DNA of 32,801 nucleotides from Nocardia brasiliensis NBRC 14402 (GTDB lineage: Bacteria; Actinomycetota; Actinomycetes; Mycobacteriales; Mycobacteriaceae), in NCBI RefSeq assembly GCF_000308475.2, contig NZ_BAFT02000005.1, positions 1 through 32,801 on the forward strand, in the 5' to 3' direction. Position numbers and translations under genes: made by a program. How positions within the stretch are numbered: position 1 is the first letter of the stretch; each line of letters begins with the position of its first letter. Positions 14,389-22,067 of this stretch are shown piece by piece. The notes under the pieces were generated by a model, which worked only from the letters and a program-made list of their open reading frames with translations, made no database searches and had not been told where the DNA came from.

Positions 14389-14761
14389 CGGGATCTCCTT
14401 CCGCGCTGGGGTCGTTTCGATCAAACGGCGAGGGGCCGATAGTTGAAATTTCACTCAGTCTGAATGTTAGCCGAGACGCTGCTGACCGGCGCGTGATGAT
14501 GGTCTCGCCTCGACCACACACACTGGAACTGCCGATATATCGCAGAGACTACGACATTCCGGATAGTTTGTCGGTCGTTTGCCGGGCTCACTGCGCGCTC
14601 GATGCGCCCGAAACCGACCGGGGACACCGGCGCGGTCGTGTCAACCGGGTCCGGCACGGTCGGCTACGGCTGGGCGGGTCCTGAGGAGGGGCGGACTGTT
14701 TCGCTGAGGTTTTGCGGGCAAACGTCCGGTTTTCGGGTGGGGGCGGGGATACCATGCGCAG
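14389..14761. other. 373-nt intergenic region with two divergent promoters
   Basis: No gene is supported here. It separates the NTF2-like gene (minus) from the kinase gene (plus). Visible elements are the operator-like dyad at 14452-14466, an AT-rich patch with GATATATC near 14534-14541, and TACCAT (14750-14755) six bases before the kinase ATG at 14762, which would give a leaderless kinase mRNA. The rest is GC-rich with no clear structure. Confidence 0.6.
14452..14466. promoter_or_regulatory. Operator-like palindrome upstream of NTF2-like gene
   Basis: The sequence CACTCAGTCTGAATG is a 15-nt dyad (CAnTCAG-T-CTGAnTG) centred about 70 nt upstream of the NTF2-like start. Size and symmetry suit a TetR-family repressor. 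No TetR gene is adjacent, so the regulator would be encoded elsewhere. Confidence 0.4.
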
Positions 14762-17014
14762 ATGGCGCACCCCGCCCCGCCGGTTTCGGGGGCGACGGTC
14801 GCATCGGACCGTCCGCCCGCACACTCGCGCGGCACCGGGGTGGCCGCGGTGGTGGAGCGCTTCGCCGACGCCTGGCGCGACAGCGAGGAGCCGCCGGACC
14901 TGCGGGCGTATCTGCCCGACTCGCCCGCCATCCGGCGGGTGTCGCTGATCGAATTGATCAAGGTCGATCTCGCCCAGCGCTGGGGCCGGGGCACCGCGCC
15001 GAAACGGCTCGCGGAATACGTCGACGAGCTGCCCGAGTTGCGCACCTGGCCGCTGCCGCCGGACCTCATCTACGAGGAGTTCCACGTCCGGCGCCGCGCG
15101 GGCACCTCGGTCCAGGTGACCGAGTACACCGCGGCGTATCCCGAACAGGCCGAGCAGCTTTCGGAAATGCTGGCGACCGACGACTATCACAGCACGCTGA
15201 TGTCGGCGGCCGAGCCGGTGCGACTGGACGACTTGGCGGCCGGGCAGCAGATCGACGACTTCGACCTGATGACGGGACTCGGCCGAGGCGCGTTCGCGCG
15301 GGTCTTCCTGGCCCGGCAGCGGTCGATGCAGCGACTGGTCGCGGTGAAGATCTCCCGCGACAAAGGCACCGAGCCACAGACTTTGGCGCAGCTGGACCAC
15401 GACTACATCGTGCGCGTGTTCGACCAGCGGGTATTGCAGAGCCGCAAACTGCGCCTGTTGTACATGCAGTACGTGCCGGGCGGCACCCTGTTCACCGTGC
15501 TCGAACGGGTGCGGGCGACACCGCCCGACCAGCGCACCGGGGCGCTGCTCGTCGAGGTGGTCGACGCGGTGCTGGCAAGCAAGGGCGAGATCAGGCCGAG
15601 TGAATCACCGTTGCGCGCGGAACTGACCGCCCTGTCCTGGCCGGAGACCATCGCCTGGCTGGGCCGCCGGTTGGCCGAGGCGCTCGACTACGCGGGCAAA
15701 GCCGGTGTGCTGCACCGTGATATCAAACCCGCGAACGTGTTGCTCACCGCCGACGGCGTGCCCAAGCTGGCCGATTTCAACATCAGCTTCAGCGGCAACG
15801 TCTCCGGGGACAGCCCGGTCGCCTATTTCGGCGGCTCGCTCGCCTACATGTCGCCCGAGCAACTCGCCGCCGTCCATCCGGATCGGCCCGACACGGCCGA
15901 AGATCTCGACACCAGAAGCGATCTCTACGCGCTGGCCGTGCTGCTCTGGGAATTGCTCACCGGCCGAAAGCCTTTCGACGACGACGGGGTGACCGGTGGC
16001 GATCGCACGGCGTTGGACGGCATGCTCGAACGGCGGTCGGGCAGCCCGAAAGCCTTGCCGTATCAGGATCTTCCCGCCGATTGCCCGGCCGCCCTGCGCC
16101 GGGTCCTGGTCCGCGCGCTCGAACCCGACCCGGACAAACGCTGGCCGAGCGGCGCGGACATGGCCCAGCAGCTGGAGGTCTGTCTCGACGCGCGGGCCCG
16201 CGACCTCGTCGACCCGCCGCCCGGCAGTTGGCGGCTGCGGGCCCGGCTGCTCATGCACCCGATCATGGCGCTGGCCATCGCCGTGCCGAACGCGCTGGCC
16301 ATCTGGTACAGCTACCACCACAACCGCACGCTCATCATCGGCAAGCTGGACGCGCCCGCGCAGCATCGCTTCGACCAGATCGCAGTGACCACCTACGCCC
16401 TGTGCTTTCTCATCGGTTTCGTCGTCACCAATGTGCTGCTGGCCGGGCTGTGGCGGATCTCGCGTGGCTTGCGCCACGGGCAGAACTACGACGCGCGCAC
16501 GCTCGCCCGGGCGCGCTCGGACACCCTGCTGCTCGGCAAACGCAATGTGCTGACCTGTTTCGCGCTGTGGGTGATCGCGGGCGTCGTCGTCCCGGTGTCG
16601 GTGCAGGCCACGGGAAATCACCTCACGGCCGAGTCGTACGTGCACTTCTTCCTCACGCAGATCGTCTGTGGCGCCATCGCCATGGCCTACCCGTATTTCA
16701 TGGTCAACTTCTACGCGGTGCGCTCGCTGTACCCGATGTTCCTGCCGCACGGCGGGCTCGGCGGCGCGGACGGCCGCCGCCTGCGTCAGCTCGACCGGCG
16801 CAGCACCTACTTCCTGGCGATCGCCGCCGCGGTACCGCTGCTCGGCGTCGCGGGCGCGACTTTCATTCCGGGCGAAGACATTCCGTCGGTCATCGTGCCG
16901 CTGCGCGTGCTGTGCGTCGGCAGCGCACTCGCCTTCATCGGCGTCTACTGGCTGTTCCGCATGCTGGAGCAAGACTTGGCGGCGCTGGAGCGCATCGTCG
17001 CCCGCCGGGATTGA
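14762..17014 (+). CDS. Ser/Thr protein kinase with six C-terminal membrane spans
   Basis: A 750-residue protein. Residues about 25-145 form a helical N-terminal domain (ERFADAWRDSEEPPDLRAYLPDSP) resembling the pre-kinase region of some large bacterial kinases. The kinase domain is about 166-475: glycine loop GLGRGAF (172-178), VAVKIS with K196, HRDIKPANVLL (318-328; D320, K322, N325), and DFN at 338-340 where DFG is usual, then SPEQ (364-367). A roughly 45-residue insert lies between the hinge and catalytic loop. The C-terminal half has six hydrophobic segments (about 497-517, 539-564, 595-616, 626-652, 682-702, 709-733) instead of the single span plus PASTA domains of classic actinobacterial kinases. 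It is probably active, since metal- and base-binding residues remain. Membrane-bound sensor; signal and substrate unknown. The following hemerythrin-like and repeat-protein genes are candidates for partners. Confidence 0.85.
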   Translation: MAHPAPPVSGATVASDRPPAHSRGTGVAAVVERFADAWRDSEEPPDLRAYLPDSPAIRRVSLIELIKVDLAQRWGRGTAPKRLAEYVDELPELRTWPLPPDLIYEEFHVRRRAGTSVQVTEYTAAYPEQAEQLSEMLATDDYHSTLMSAAEPVRLDDLAAGQQIDDFDLMTGLGRGAFARVFLARQRSMQRLVAVKISRDKGTEPQTLAQLDHDYIVRVFDQRVLQSRKLRLLYMQYVPGGTLFTVLERVRATPPDQRTGALLVEVVDAVLASKGEIRPSESPLRAELTALSWPETIAWLGRRLAEALDYAGKAGVLHRDIKPANVLLTADGVPKLADFNISFSGNVSGDSPVAYFGGSLAYMSPEQLAAVHPDRPDTAEDLDTRSDLYALAVLLWELLTGRKPFDDDGVTGGDRTALDGMLERRSGSPKALPYQDLPADCPAALRRVLVRALEPDPDKRWPSGADMAQQLEVCLDARARDLVDPPPGSWRLRARLLMHPIMALAIAVPNALAIWYSYHHNRTLIIGKLDAPAQHRFDQIAVTTYALCFLIGFVVTNVLLAGLWRISRGLRHGQNYDARTLARARSDTLLLGKRNVLTCFALWVIAGVVVPVSVQATGNHLTAESYVHFFLTQIVCGAIAMAYPYFMVNFYAVRSLYPMFLPHGGLGGADGRRLRQLDRRSTYFLAIAAAVPLLGVAGATFIPGEDIPSVIVPLRVLCVGSALAFIGVYWLFRMLEQDLAALERIVARRD

Positions 17015-17223
17015 AATGCCGGACGTCGCCGGGCAAAATCGTTCCCGTGTCGCGTGCCGGCGCCGGGTGGACGGCGAACCGCATGGAGGCACCGTGATCG
17101 AGGAGACCGCCATGCGTCCACCTGCGCGTTCCCGCTGAACGCCCGCGCCCGCTCGCACCCAGCTCTCGTCCCCGGCCGGATGTCGTCCGGAGATCACCGG
17201 GGCCTCCTCGACAAGGATCACCC

Positions 17224-17718
17224 ATGTCTCGACCCACCCCTGCGCGCGATCTCGACCGGGCCCGCTCGCTCGGCCGTGAACTGCGTGCCGTCCACGATCA
17301 GCTACGCACCGAACTCGCCCGTGCGCGAGCCGAATTCGACAACCCGGCAGGCGGATCAGCCACGCCGAGGTCATTGCGCACCCATTGCGCGGCGTTCTGT
17401 GTGGCGCTGACGCGCCACCATACCGGTGAGGACATCGCGGCCTTTCCGTTGCTCGCCGCACAATTTCCGGAACTCGCGCCGGTGCTGTCGGAACTACAAG
17501 CCGACCACGGGCTCGTCGCCGACATCGTGCGCAGGCTGGACGGGTTGCTGAACGCCGCGGCGAACCGCGGCACCGTGCGCCGTGAGCTGGACGGACTCGC
17601 CGCGATCCTGGAATCCCACTTCCACTGGGAGGAACGGCGACTGGTGCAGGCGCTGGACGCGCTGGATCGGGGCGACCGAACAACCGATGAACTGCTCGGT
17701 ATCGATGCACCCCGGTGA
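17224..17718 (+). CDS. Hemerythrin HHE-domain protein
   Basis: A 164-residue four-helix protein. Residues of the di-iron site are in family positions: H24 in RAVHDQL, H65/H66 and E69 in TRHHTGEDI, H95 in LQADHGLV, and H132/H134 with E137 in LESHFHWEE. HHE proteins bind O2, NO or reactive oxygen, or store iron, in the cytoplasm. ATG 17224 begins the protein. The preceding 209 nt hold no gene; an 8-bp inverted repeat (GGTGGACG 17066-17073 / CGTCCACC 17115-17122) is the only structure there. It follows the kinase on the same strand and precedes the repeat-rich protein by 114 nt; co-regulation is possible but unproven. Confidence 0.8.
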   Translation: MSRPTPARDLDRARSLGRELRAVHDQLRTELARARAEFDNPAGGSATPRSLRTHCAAFCVALTRHHTGEDIAAFPLLAAQFPELAPVLSELQADHGLVADIVRRLDGLLNAAANRGTVRRELDGLAAILESHFHWEERRLVQALDALDRGDRTTDELLGIDAPR

Positions 17719-17832
17719 CGTTGCGGGCCGGCCTCGGATTGCTGCGCCATTCCCGGCGGGTCCGGGTACGGTATATCCGCCGCAACAGCACAGCGACGGC
17801 ACGGCCGCATTCGGCGGAAAGGCGGACAGCAC

Positions 17833-20439
17833 ATGAACGAGACGTATTCGTCATGGGCTGGGCGGAATTCACCCGAGGACCTACCGCTGGCCGATCGCTA
17901 TCAGAGCGCGGAGCCCATCGTGCTGCGCGGTAGCAAGATCTATCCGATGTACACCGAGCAGGTCGGCCCCGCGCCGACCGCGGTCACGCTGACGCTGCTG
18001 TCCGCCGCGCCGCCGCCGGGGTTGCGCGGGCTCGGGATGGGCGTGTCCGTGGTGAACGGGTACGTCGCGTTGAACGGGCGGCGGCTGGCCGGCGTCGATG
18101 TCTGGTCCGACGCGCTCGTCGGCGGCATCACCTTCGATATCGTCGGCACCGGCTCCGGCACCCTGGTCACCTTGACCCCGGTCTGGGTCGACGCCTTCGG
18201 CGAGCAGAAGTCCTGGGTCGGCAACTACGGCATCGTCATCGAAACCACGCCCGACGATCGAATCGTGCTGTGGTGCAGCATCGGCGAGGGACCCGCCAAT
18301 TTCGCCAACCTCGTACTCGAGGTGCAGAGCGCGCCCATCGCCCAGTACGGCGGCGACTCGGTGCCCGCCTCGCCCACCGACACCGCCCCCACCCGCCCAC
18401 TGCGGTCGATGCCCACCCCGCCCTCGGGCGAACTCCCCGCCATCCCCGCACACGCCCCAGACCCCGGCTCCATCCAATCGGTCCGCCCGCCCGCCCCCAA
18501 CGGTCAAGGCCGGACCCCCGCCGAATCCGGCTCTGCCCGCGCCGCCCGGACCAACCCGCCGAGCGCCCCCACTCCGGCCACGCAACCATTCACAGCGCCC
18601 CAGGCGGGAAAAGACCCCTTCACGCCCCCACCACTCGCCGAACCCTCGACCGCAAGCCTCGGCCAGGCCCCGCAGTCCGCCGAACCCGCGACCGCAAATC
18701 CCCGCCTCCAAGCCCCGCAGTCCGCCGAACTCGTCACCGGAAGCAACCGCCTGCAACCCCCGCCCCTCACTGAGCCCGCGGCCGCGAGCCCCCGGCTGCA
18801 GGCCCCGCAGTCCACCGAGCCCGCGACCGCGAACAACCGCCTCCAACCCCCACCGCTCGCCGAGCCACCGGCCGGAAACAGCCCGCCTCCGCGGTTGCCC
18901 CACCCCGACGAACTGGTGTGGAACACCTCGTCGAGCCGACAGACGCACGCGGGCGAGTTCCCCGGAAGTGTTCCGCCCACCCGCCCCTACACCGAGGCAC
19001 CAGCCGGAAACGGCTCACCCGCGCCGTCGCACACCGAAGCACCTGCCGGAAACAGCGCTGCATCCCAGCAGTCCCACGCGCCCGGAATGCCCGAAACCCA
19101 CTCTCCCGCTGAGCAGTTGCGCGCTGAGGGCTTCGCCGGAAGCCGATCACTCGCCCAGCAACTCCACGCCGAGGGGCTGGCCGCGAACAACTCGACCGCT
19201 CCGCCACCCCGCACCGACCGACCGCCGGCAAACGACACGTCCGCCGAGCAATGGCCCGCCGGAAGCTCCACCGGAACCGGCGCTCCGGCACCACAGCCGT
19301 GGGCCGACAGTTCCAACGGAGTAAGCGATCCTGCCTGCCAACCCCCGCCCGACGGCTTGGCCTGGAACTCCTCGCCCGGCCAGCAGGCGCGCGCAGCGGA
19401 CCACACTCCACTCGTCCGACCCGGCACCGAGGGTCCGGCCGAAAGCGGCTTCCCCGCACCGCAGCAGCGAGCCGAAGGCTCCCTCGGCAACGGCTTCGCA
19501 GGCTTTGTGGGGTCGACCGGAAACGGTTCGCCCGCATCACAGATGAGTGCCGAAGGTCCCACCGGAAACAGCAGTCCTCCGCAGCAACCTCAGCCCGGCG
19601 GATCGGCGTGGAACACAACGCCCGGCCAGCAGGCGCGCGCAGCGGAACCCTCTGGAAACGGGTCGCTCGCACCGGCGCGCTCCGAAGGCCTCATCGGAAA
19701 CAGCTTCCCGTCGCGGCGCATTCAGCCCGACGACTCGGCCGGGAATGGTCCACCCGTACAGCAGCAGCGCGACGCAGACCCCACCGGTCAGAGCTTCGGT
19801 GACCGGCAAGCACAGGCCGAACGAGCGGCCGAGCCCGCCGCAGAGCAGATGCCCGCGACAGAGCATCCCGGGGGCAGTTCCTTTGCGCGGCAGGCGCACG
19901 CGGACGGAACCCTGCGGAACGGGCAGTTGCCGCCGAGTCCGCCGCTGTCGCGGGCGGCGCAGGCGCACCGGGACGGGCAGGCACGCAACAACGCGCAGCC
20001 GGCGAGCCCGCAGGCGACTCCGGAGGGCCGGGTTTCGCCGGGTAGGCCCGCGGCTCCGGCACCGGCTGAACCACAGACCGCGCCGCCGCCGAGCCCACCT
20101 CCCCCGCCGGTCGACGCAGTCACCGTGGACACCGGCTATCGGGCCGCCCTGTACGACCTGGGCGTCGCCATGTACAGCCGCGGTGAAGAGGACCAGGCGT
20201 GCGGCTTGTGGGCGCAGGCCGCCGAGGCCGGTCATCCGGGTGCCGCCTACGACCTGGGTGTCGTCCGGTTCCGGCGCGGCGATCTCGAGGACGCGGAGCG
20301 CTGGTGGCGCACCGCCGCGGATCGGCGTGAGCCGCGCGCGATGGCAGGGTTGGCCGAACTGCTCGACCGGCAAGGCAATTACGCGGAGGCGCGGGTCTGG
20401 CGCGCGTGTGCCGACGAGGAACGTTCGACGAACGCCTGA
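17833..20439 (+). CDS. Large Pro/Ala-rich repeat protein with C-terminal Sel1/TPR repeats
   Basis: An 868-residue protein in three parts. Residues about 25-170 are an unrecognised globular beta-rich domain (VTLTLLSAAPPPGLRGLGMGV, GGITFDIVGTGSGTLVTLTPVW, DDRIVLWCSIGEGPANFANL). Residues about 171-759 are low complexity, rich in P, A, S, G, Q and N; they include a tandem 15-residue repeat followed by looser units built on E-x-x-x-G-N-S. Residues about 760-868 are three Sel1-like/TPR repeats (YDLGVAMYSRGEEDQACGLWAQAAEAGHPGAAYDLGVVRF and following). No signal peptide or membrane span. Sel1 repeats scaffold protein complexes. The Ser/Thr-rich disordered middle would be a good phosphorylation substrate for the nearby kinase; this is inference. 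The start ATG 17833 follows GGAAAGGCGG. The stop abuts the convergent NADAR gene with no spacer. Confidence 0.7.
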   Translation: MNETYSSWAGRNSPEDLPLADRYQSAEPIVLRGSKIYPMYTEQVGPAPTAVTLTLLSAAPPPGLRGLGMGVSVVNGYVALNGRRLAGVDVWSDALVGGITFDIVGTGSGTLVTLTPVWVDAFGEQKSWVGNYGIVIETTPDDRIVLWCSIGEGPANFANLVLEVQSAPIAQYGGDSVPASPTDTAPTRPLRSMPTPPSGELPAIPAHAPDPGSIQSVRPPAPNGQGRTPAESGSARAARTNPPSAPTPATQPFTAPQAGKDPFTPPPLAEPSTASLGQAPQSAEPATANPRLQAPQSAELVTGSNRLQPPPLTEPAAASPRLQAPQSTEPATANNRLQPPPLAEPPAGNSPPPRLPHPDELVWNTSSSRQTHAGEFPGSVPPTRPYTEAPAGNGSPAPSHTEAPAGNSAASQQSHAPGMPETHSPAEQLRAEGFAGSRSLAQQLHAEGLAANNSTAPPPRTDRPPANDTSAEQWPAGSSTGTGAPAPQPWADSSNGVSDPACQPPPDGLAWNSSPGQQARAADHTPLVRPGTEGPAESGFPAPQQRAEGSLGNGFAGFVGSTGNGSPASQMSAEGPTGNSSPPQQPQPGGSAWNTTPGQQARAAEPSGNGSLAPARSEGLIGNSFPSRRIQPDDSAGNGPPVQQQRDADPTGQSFGDRQAQAERAAEPAAEQMPATEHPGGSSFARQAHADGTLRNGQLPPSPPLSRAAQAHRDGQARNNAQPASPQATPEGRVSPGRPAAPAPAEPQTAPPPSPPPPPVDAVTVDTGYRAALYDLGVAMYSRGEEDQACGLWAQAAEAGHPGAAYDLGVVRFRRGDLEDAERWWRTAADRREPRAMAGLAELLDRQGNYAEARVWRACADEERSTNA
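18625..18891 (+). repeat. Coding 45-bp tandem repeats
   Basis: About six units of 45 bp (first 42 bp) encode alternating 15-residue repeats, such as APQSAEPATANPRLQ (18667-18711) and PPPLTEPAAASPRLQ (18757-18801). Units are in frame and 60-90 % alike by eye, indicating recent expansion by slippage or recombination. More divergent copies continue to about 20100. Confidence 0.75.
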
Positions 20440-21006
20440 TCAGTCGCCCGACCGGCCGCCCCGCAGTTGCGCACGTGCGGCCATCAGCGCGAAGCCGAGC
20501 AGATTGAGCCCGCGCCACTGCGCGGGATCTTCGGCCCGCGGATCGTCGGCGGCCAGCCCGATCCCCCACACCCGGTCCACCGGACTGGCCTCCACCAGCA
20601 CCCGATCCCCGGTGCCCAGCAGGTACGCGGCGAGTTCGGCGTGCTGTCCGAATTTTGCGACGTTCCCGCGCACCACGGTCTCGAACCGGTGCGCACTCCA
20701 CACGCCGCTGTTGAATCCGCGCACCTGCCTGCCGAGCTCTTTCGCCGCTTTCGGGGTGGGCGCGGCCAGCACGCGGGCGGCGTTCTCGGTGTCCCCGAAC
20801 AGCACCGCTTTGCCCCACATCATGTAGTGCTCGGCGGACTCGAAATGCGCACCGCCCAAGGTGAATCGCACCGGCCACCATTGACTCAGGCAGCCGGGAC
20901 CGAGCCGCCCGTCCCGCTCCGGCTGATGCCCCCAGAACCACAGGTAGTCCACCTTTTCCCCGGCCGCCGTCGCGCTGACCAGGTCTCCCACCGACCGCAG
21001 ATCCAT
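20440..21006 (-). CDS. NADAR-family N-glycosidase-like protein (YbiA/RibX-like)
   Basis: A 188-residue protein. It carries the NADAR (DUF1768) hallmarks: KVDYLWFWGHQP, then FESAEHYMMWGKAVLFGD, ELGRQVRGFNSGVWSAHRFETV, and the C-terminal SPVDRVWGIGLAADDP...WRGLNLLGFALMAAR. E. coli YbiA hydrolyses the N-glycosidic bond of early riboflavin intermediates; other family members act in ADP-ribose and NAD metabolism or phage defence. No riboflavin gene is near, so a housekeeping damage-control role is only a guess. It is divergent from the phosphatase gene (35 nt between starts), and its stop directly abuts that of the repeat protein. Confidence 0.85.
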   Translation of the reverse strand: MDLRSVGDLVSATAAGEKVDYLWFWGHQPERDGRLGPGCLSQWWPVRFTLGGAHFESAEHYMMWGKAVLFGDTENAARVLAAPTPKAAKELGRQVRGFNSGVWSAHRFETVVRGNVAKFGQHAELAAYLLGTGDRVLVEASPVDRVWGIGLAADDPRAEDPAQWRGLNLLGFALMAARAQLRGGRSGD

Positions 21007-21041
21007 GATCGAAAGTGTGCCCTACGCATAAGGTCCGAGTG

Positions 21042-21800
21042 GTGAACAGACACATCTCGTTCGTGCGACTGCACAATTTCCGCGATCTCGGCGGCTATCC
21101 GACCCGGGACGGCCGGATCGTGCGGTGGCGGCGCCTGTTTCGCTCCGATTCGCTCGGCAAGTTGCAGGGCGCGGACTGGCAGCGGTTCCTGGAGCTGGGC
21201 ATCGGCACCGTCATCGACCTGCGCTATCCCTGGGAGATAGAGGCCAAAGGCCGTATCCCGGAACATGATTCGTTCCGTTACCACAATCTGAGCATCGAAC
21301 ATCGCCCCTACGATCAGGCGGCCCTCGGTCCCGAGATCGAGGTGGGGCCGTTTCTCGCGGAGCGGTATCTGGAGGTCGCCTATGACGGCGTCGCCGAGAT
21401 CCGCGAGGCCGTGCAAGTGATCGCCGCCGCCGAGGGTCCGGTGGTTTTCCATTGCGCCTCCGGCAAGGACCGCACCGGACTGCTGGCCGCGCTGGTGCTG
21501 GCCTTGCTCGAGGTGCCGCAGGAGCAGATCATCGCGGACTTCGCGGCCACCGGCCTGGCGACCGAACGGCTGGTCGCGGATTGGCGGGCCGCCCGCGCCG
21601 GCGCGATGCCGCGCTGGCCGGGTTTCGGGCAGGCGCCGCCGGAGGTGATGCAGCTGTTCCTCGCGGCACTGGCCGCCGACCACGGCTCGCTGCACGGTTA
21701 CGCGGTGCGGTTGCTCGGCGTCGACGAGGAATTGATCGCGGACCTGCGCCGGAATCTACTCGCGGCACCGGCCCCGGCGGGCGTCCTCGCGCGCGAATAA
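21042..21800 (+). CDS. PtpB-like tyrosine / dual-specificity phosphatase
   Basis: A 252-residue protein. GTG 21042 (or GTG 21039) fits the AAGG site at 21030-21033; a GTG at 21015 is also in frame but lacks a site. HNFRDLGGYPTRDGRIVRWRRLFRSDSL opens the Y_phosphatase3 family to which mycobacterial PtpB belongs, and VVFHCASGKDRTG (C138, R144) is the CX5R catalytic loop with the lysine typical of this group. Mycobacterial PtpB dephosphorylates phosphotyrosine, phosphoserine/threonine and phosphoinositides and is secreted into host cells. There is no signal peptide here. It could reverse phosphorylation by the nearby kinase, but this is speculation. Confidence 0.85.
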   Translation: MNRHISFVRLHNFRDLGGYPTRDGRIVRWRRLFRSDSLGKLQGADWQRFLELGIGTVIDLRYPWEIEAKGRIPEHDSFRYHNLSIEHRPYDQAALGPEIEVGPFLAERYLEVAYDGVAEIREAVQVIAAAEGPVVFHCASGKDRTGLLAALVLALLEVPQEQIIADFAATGLATERLVADWRAARAGAMPRWPGFGQAPPEVMQLFLAALAADHGSLHGYAVRLLGVDEELIADLRRNLLAAPAPAGVLARE

Positions 21801-21829
21801 TTCGGTCGCGGGACACCACGGCGGTGCGG

Positions 21830-21848
21830 TAGCTTGCCGCACGTGGGT
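21830..21848 (+). promoter_or_regulatory. Possible leaderless promoter of the erm leader
   Basis: TAGCTT (21830-21835) lies 7 nt before GTG 21843, which is in frame with the erm leader peptide. This is the spacing of a leaderless actinobacterial promoter. No good -35 box or WhiB7-type AT-rich element is seen upstream. Confidence 0.35.
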
Positions 21849-21857
21849 ACATTGTTG

Positions 21858-21959
21858 ATGAACGGAGCGTGCGCGGTCGGCGCGTATTTCATCCGGCTGC
21901 GCGCGGAGGCCTGGGCTCTGCCAGCGCACCGCACCGCTCCGGTGTCCCGACTGTCCTGA
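21858..21959 (+). CDS. Putative Erm leader peptide with RLR arrest motif
   Basis: A 33-codon frame (ATG 21858 to TGA 21957-21959), too short for normal gene finding, lies 108 nt upstream of erm. An in-frame GTG at 21843 would add five residues (MGTLL). Residues 10-19 read YFIRLRAEAW; the codons of Arg-Leu-Arg are 21894-21902. The +X+ pattern, and RLR in particular, is the macrolide-dependent ribosome arrest motif of the ErmD leader. Position, size and motif together suggest a regulatory peptide that senses macrolide. Its last codons include GGTGTCC, complementary to the erm ribosome-binding region. Translation has not been shown. Confidence 0.55.
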   Translation: MNGACAVGAYFIRLRAEAWALPAHRTAPVSRLS

Positions 21960-22067
21960 TCGGGATCTACGCCGACGGCCGCTAGCGACCGTCGGATCTC
22001 TGTGCCCTGGCATGGGTCCGGGCGAATCACCTTTCCCTGATTCGACCACTCCGTTCGGAGGACACCC
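21941..22067 (+). promoter_or_regulatory. Candidate translational attenuator of erm
   Basis: Two structures could cover the erm ribosome-binding site (GGAGG, 22057-22061). Locally, CTCC (22049-22052) pairs with GGAG (22057-22060) around GTTC. At long range, GGTGTCC (21941-21947, inside the leader frame) is fully complementary to GGACACC (22060-22066). Between them is a separate hairpin CCGACGG (21972-21978) / CCGTCGG (21989-21995). This layout suits drug-induced refolding, but no folding calculation was done. Confidence 0.45.

Noticed and set aside
17094..17138. Short frame (GTG to TGA, 14 residues) before the hemerythrin gene as a leader peptide
   Set aside because: No arrest motif and no alternative structure controlling the hemerythrin ribosome-binding site was seen; only an 8-bp dyad overlaps it.
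15605..17872. 755-codon minus-strand open frame across the kinase and hemerythrin genes
   Set aside because: Spans two well-supported plus-strand genes; translation is low-quality and lacks a ribosome-binding site.
18625..18891. Regular tandem repeats resembling a CRISPR array
   Set aside because: Units are contiguous 45-bp coding repeats in frame with no unique spacers and no cas genes nearby.
21801..21842. WhiB7-type promoter upstream of the erm leader
   Set aside because: The AT-rich element expected just upstream of the -35 box is missing; the region is GC-rich.
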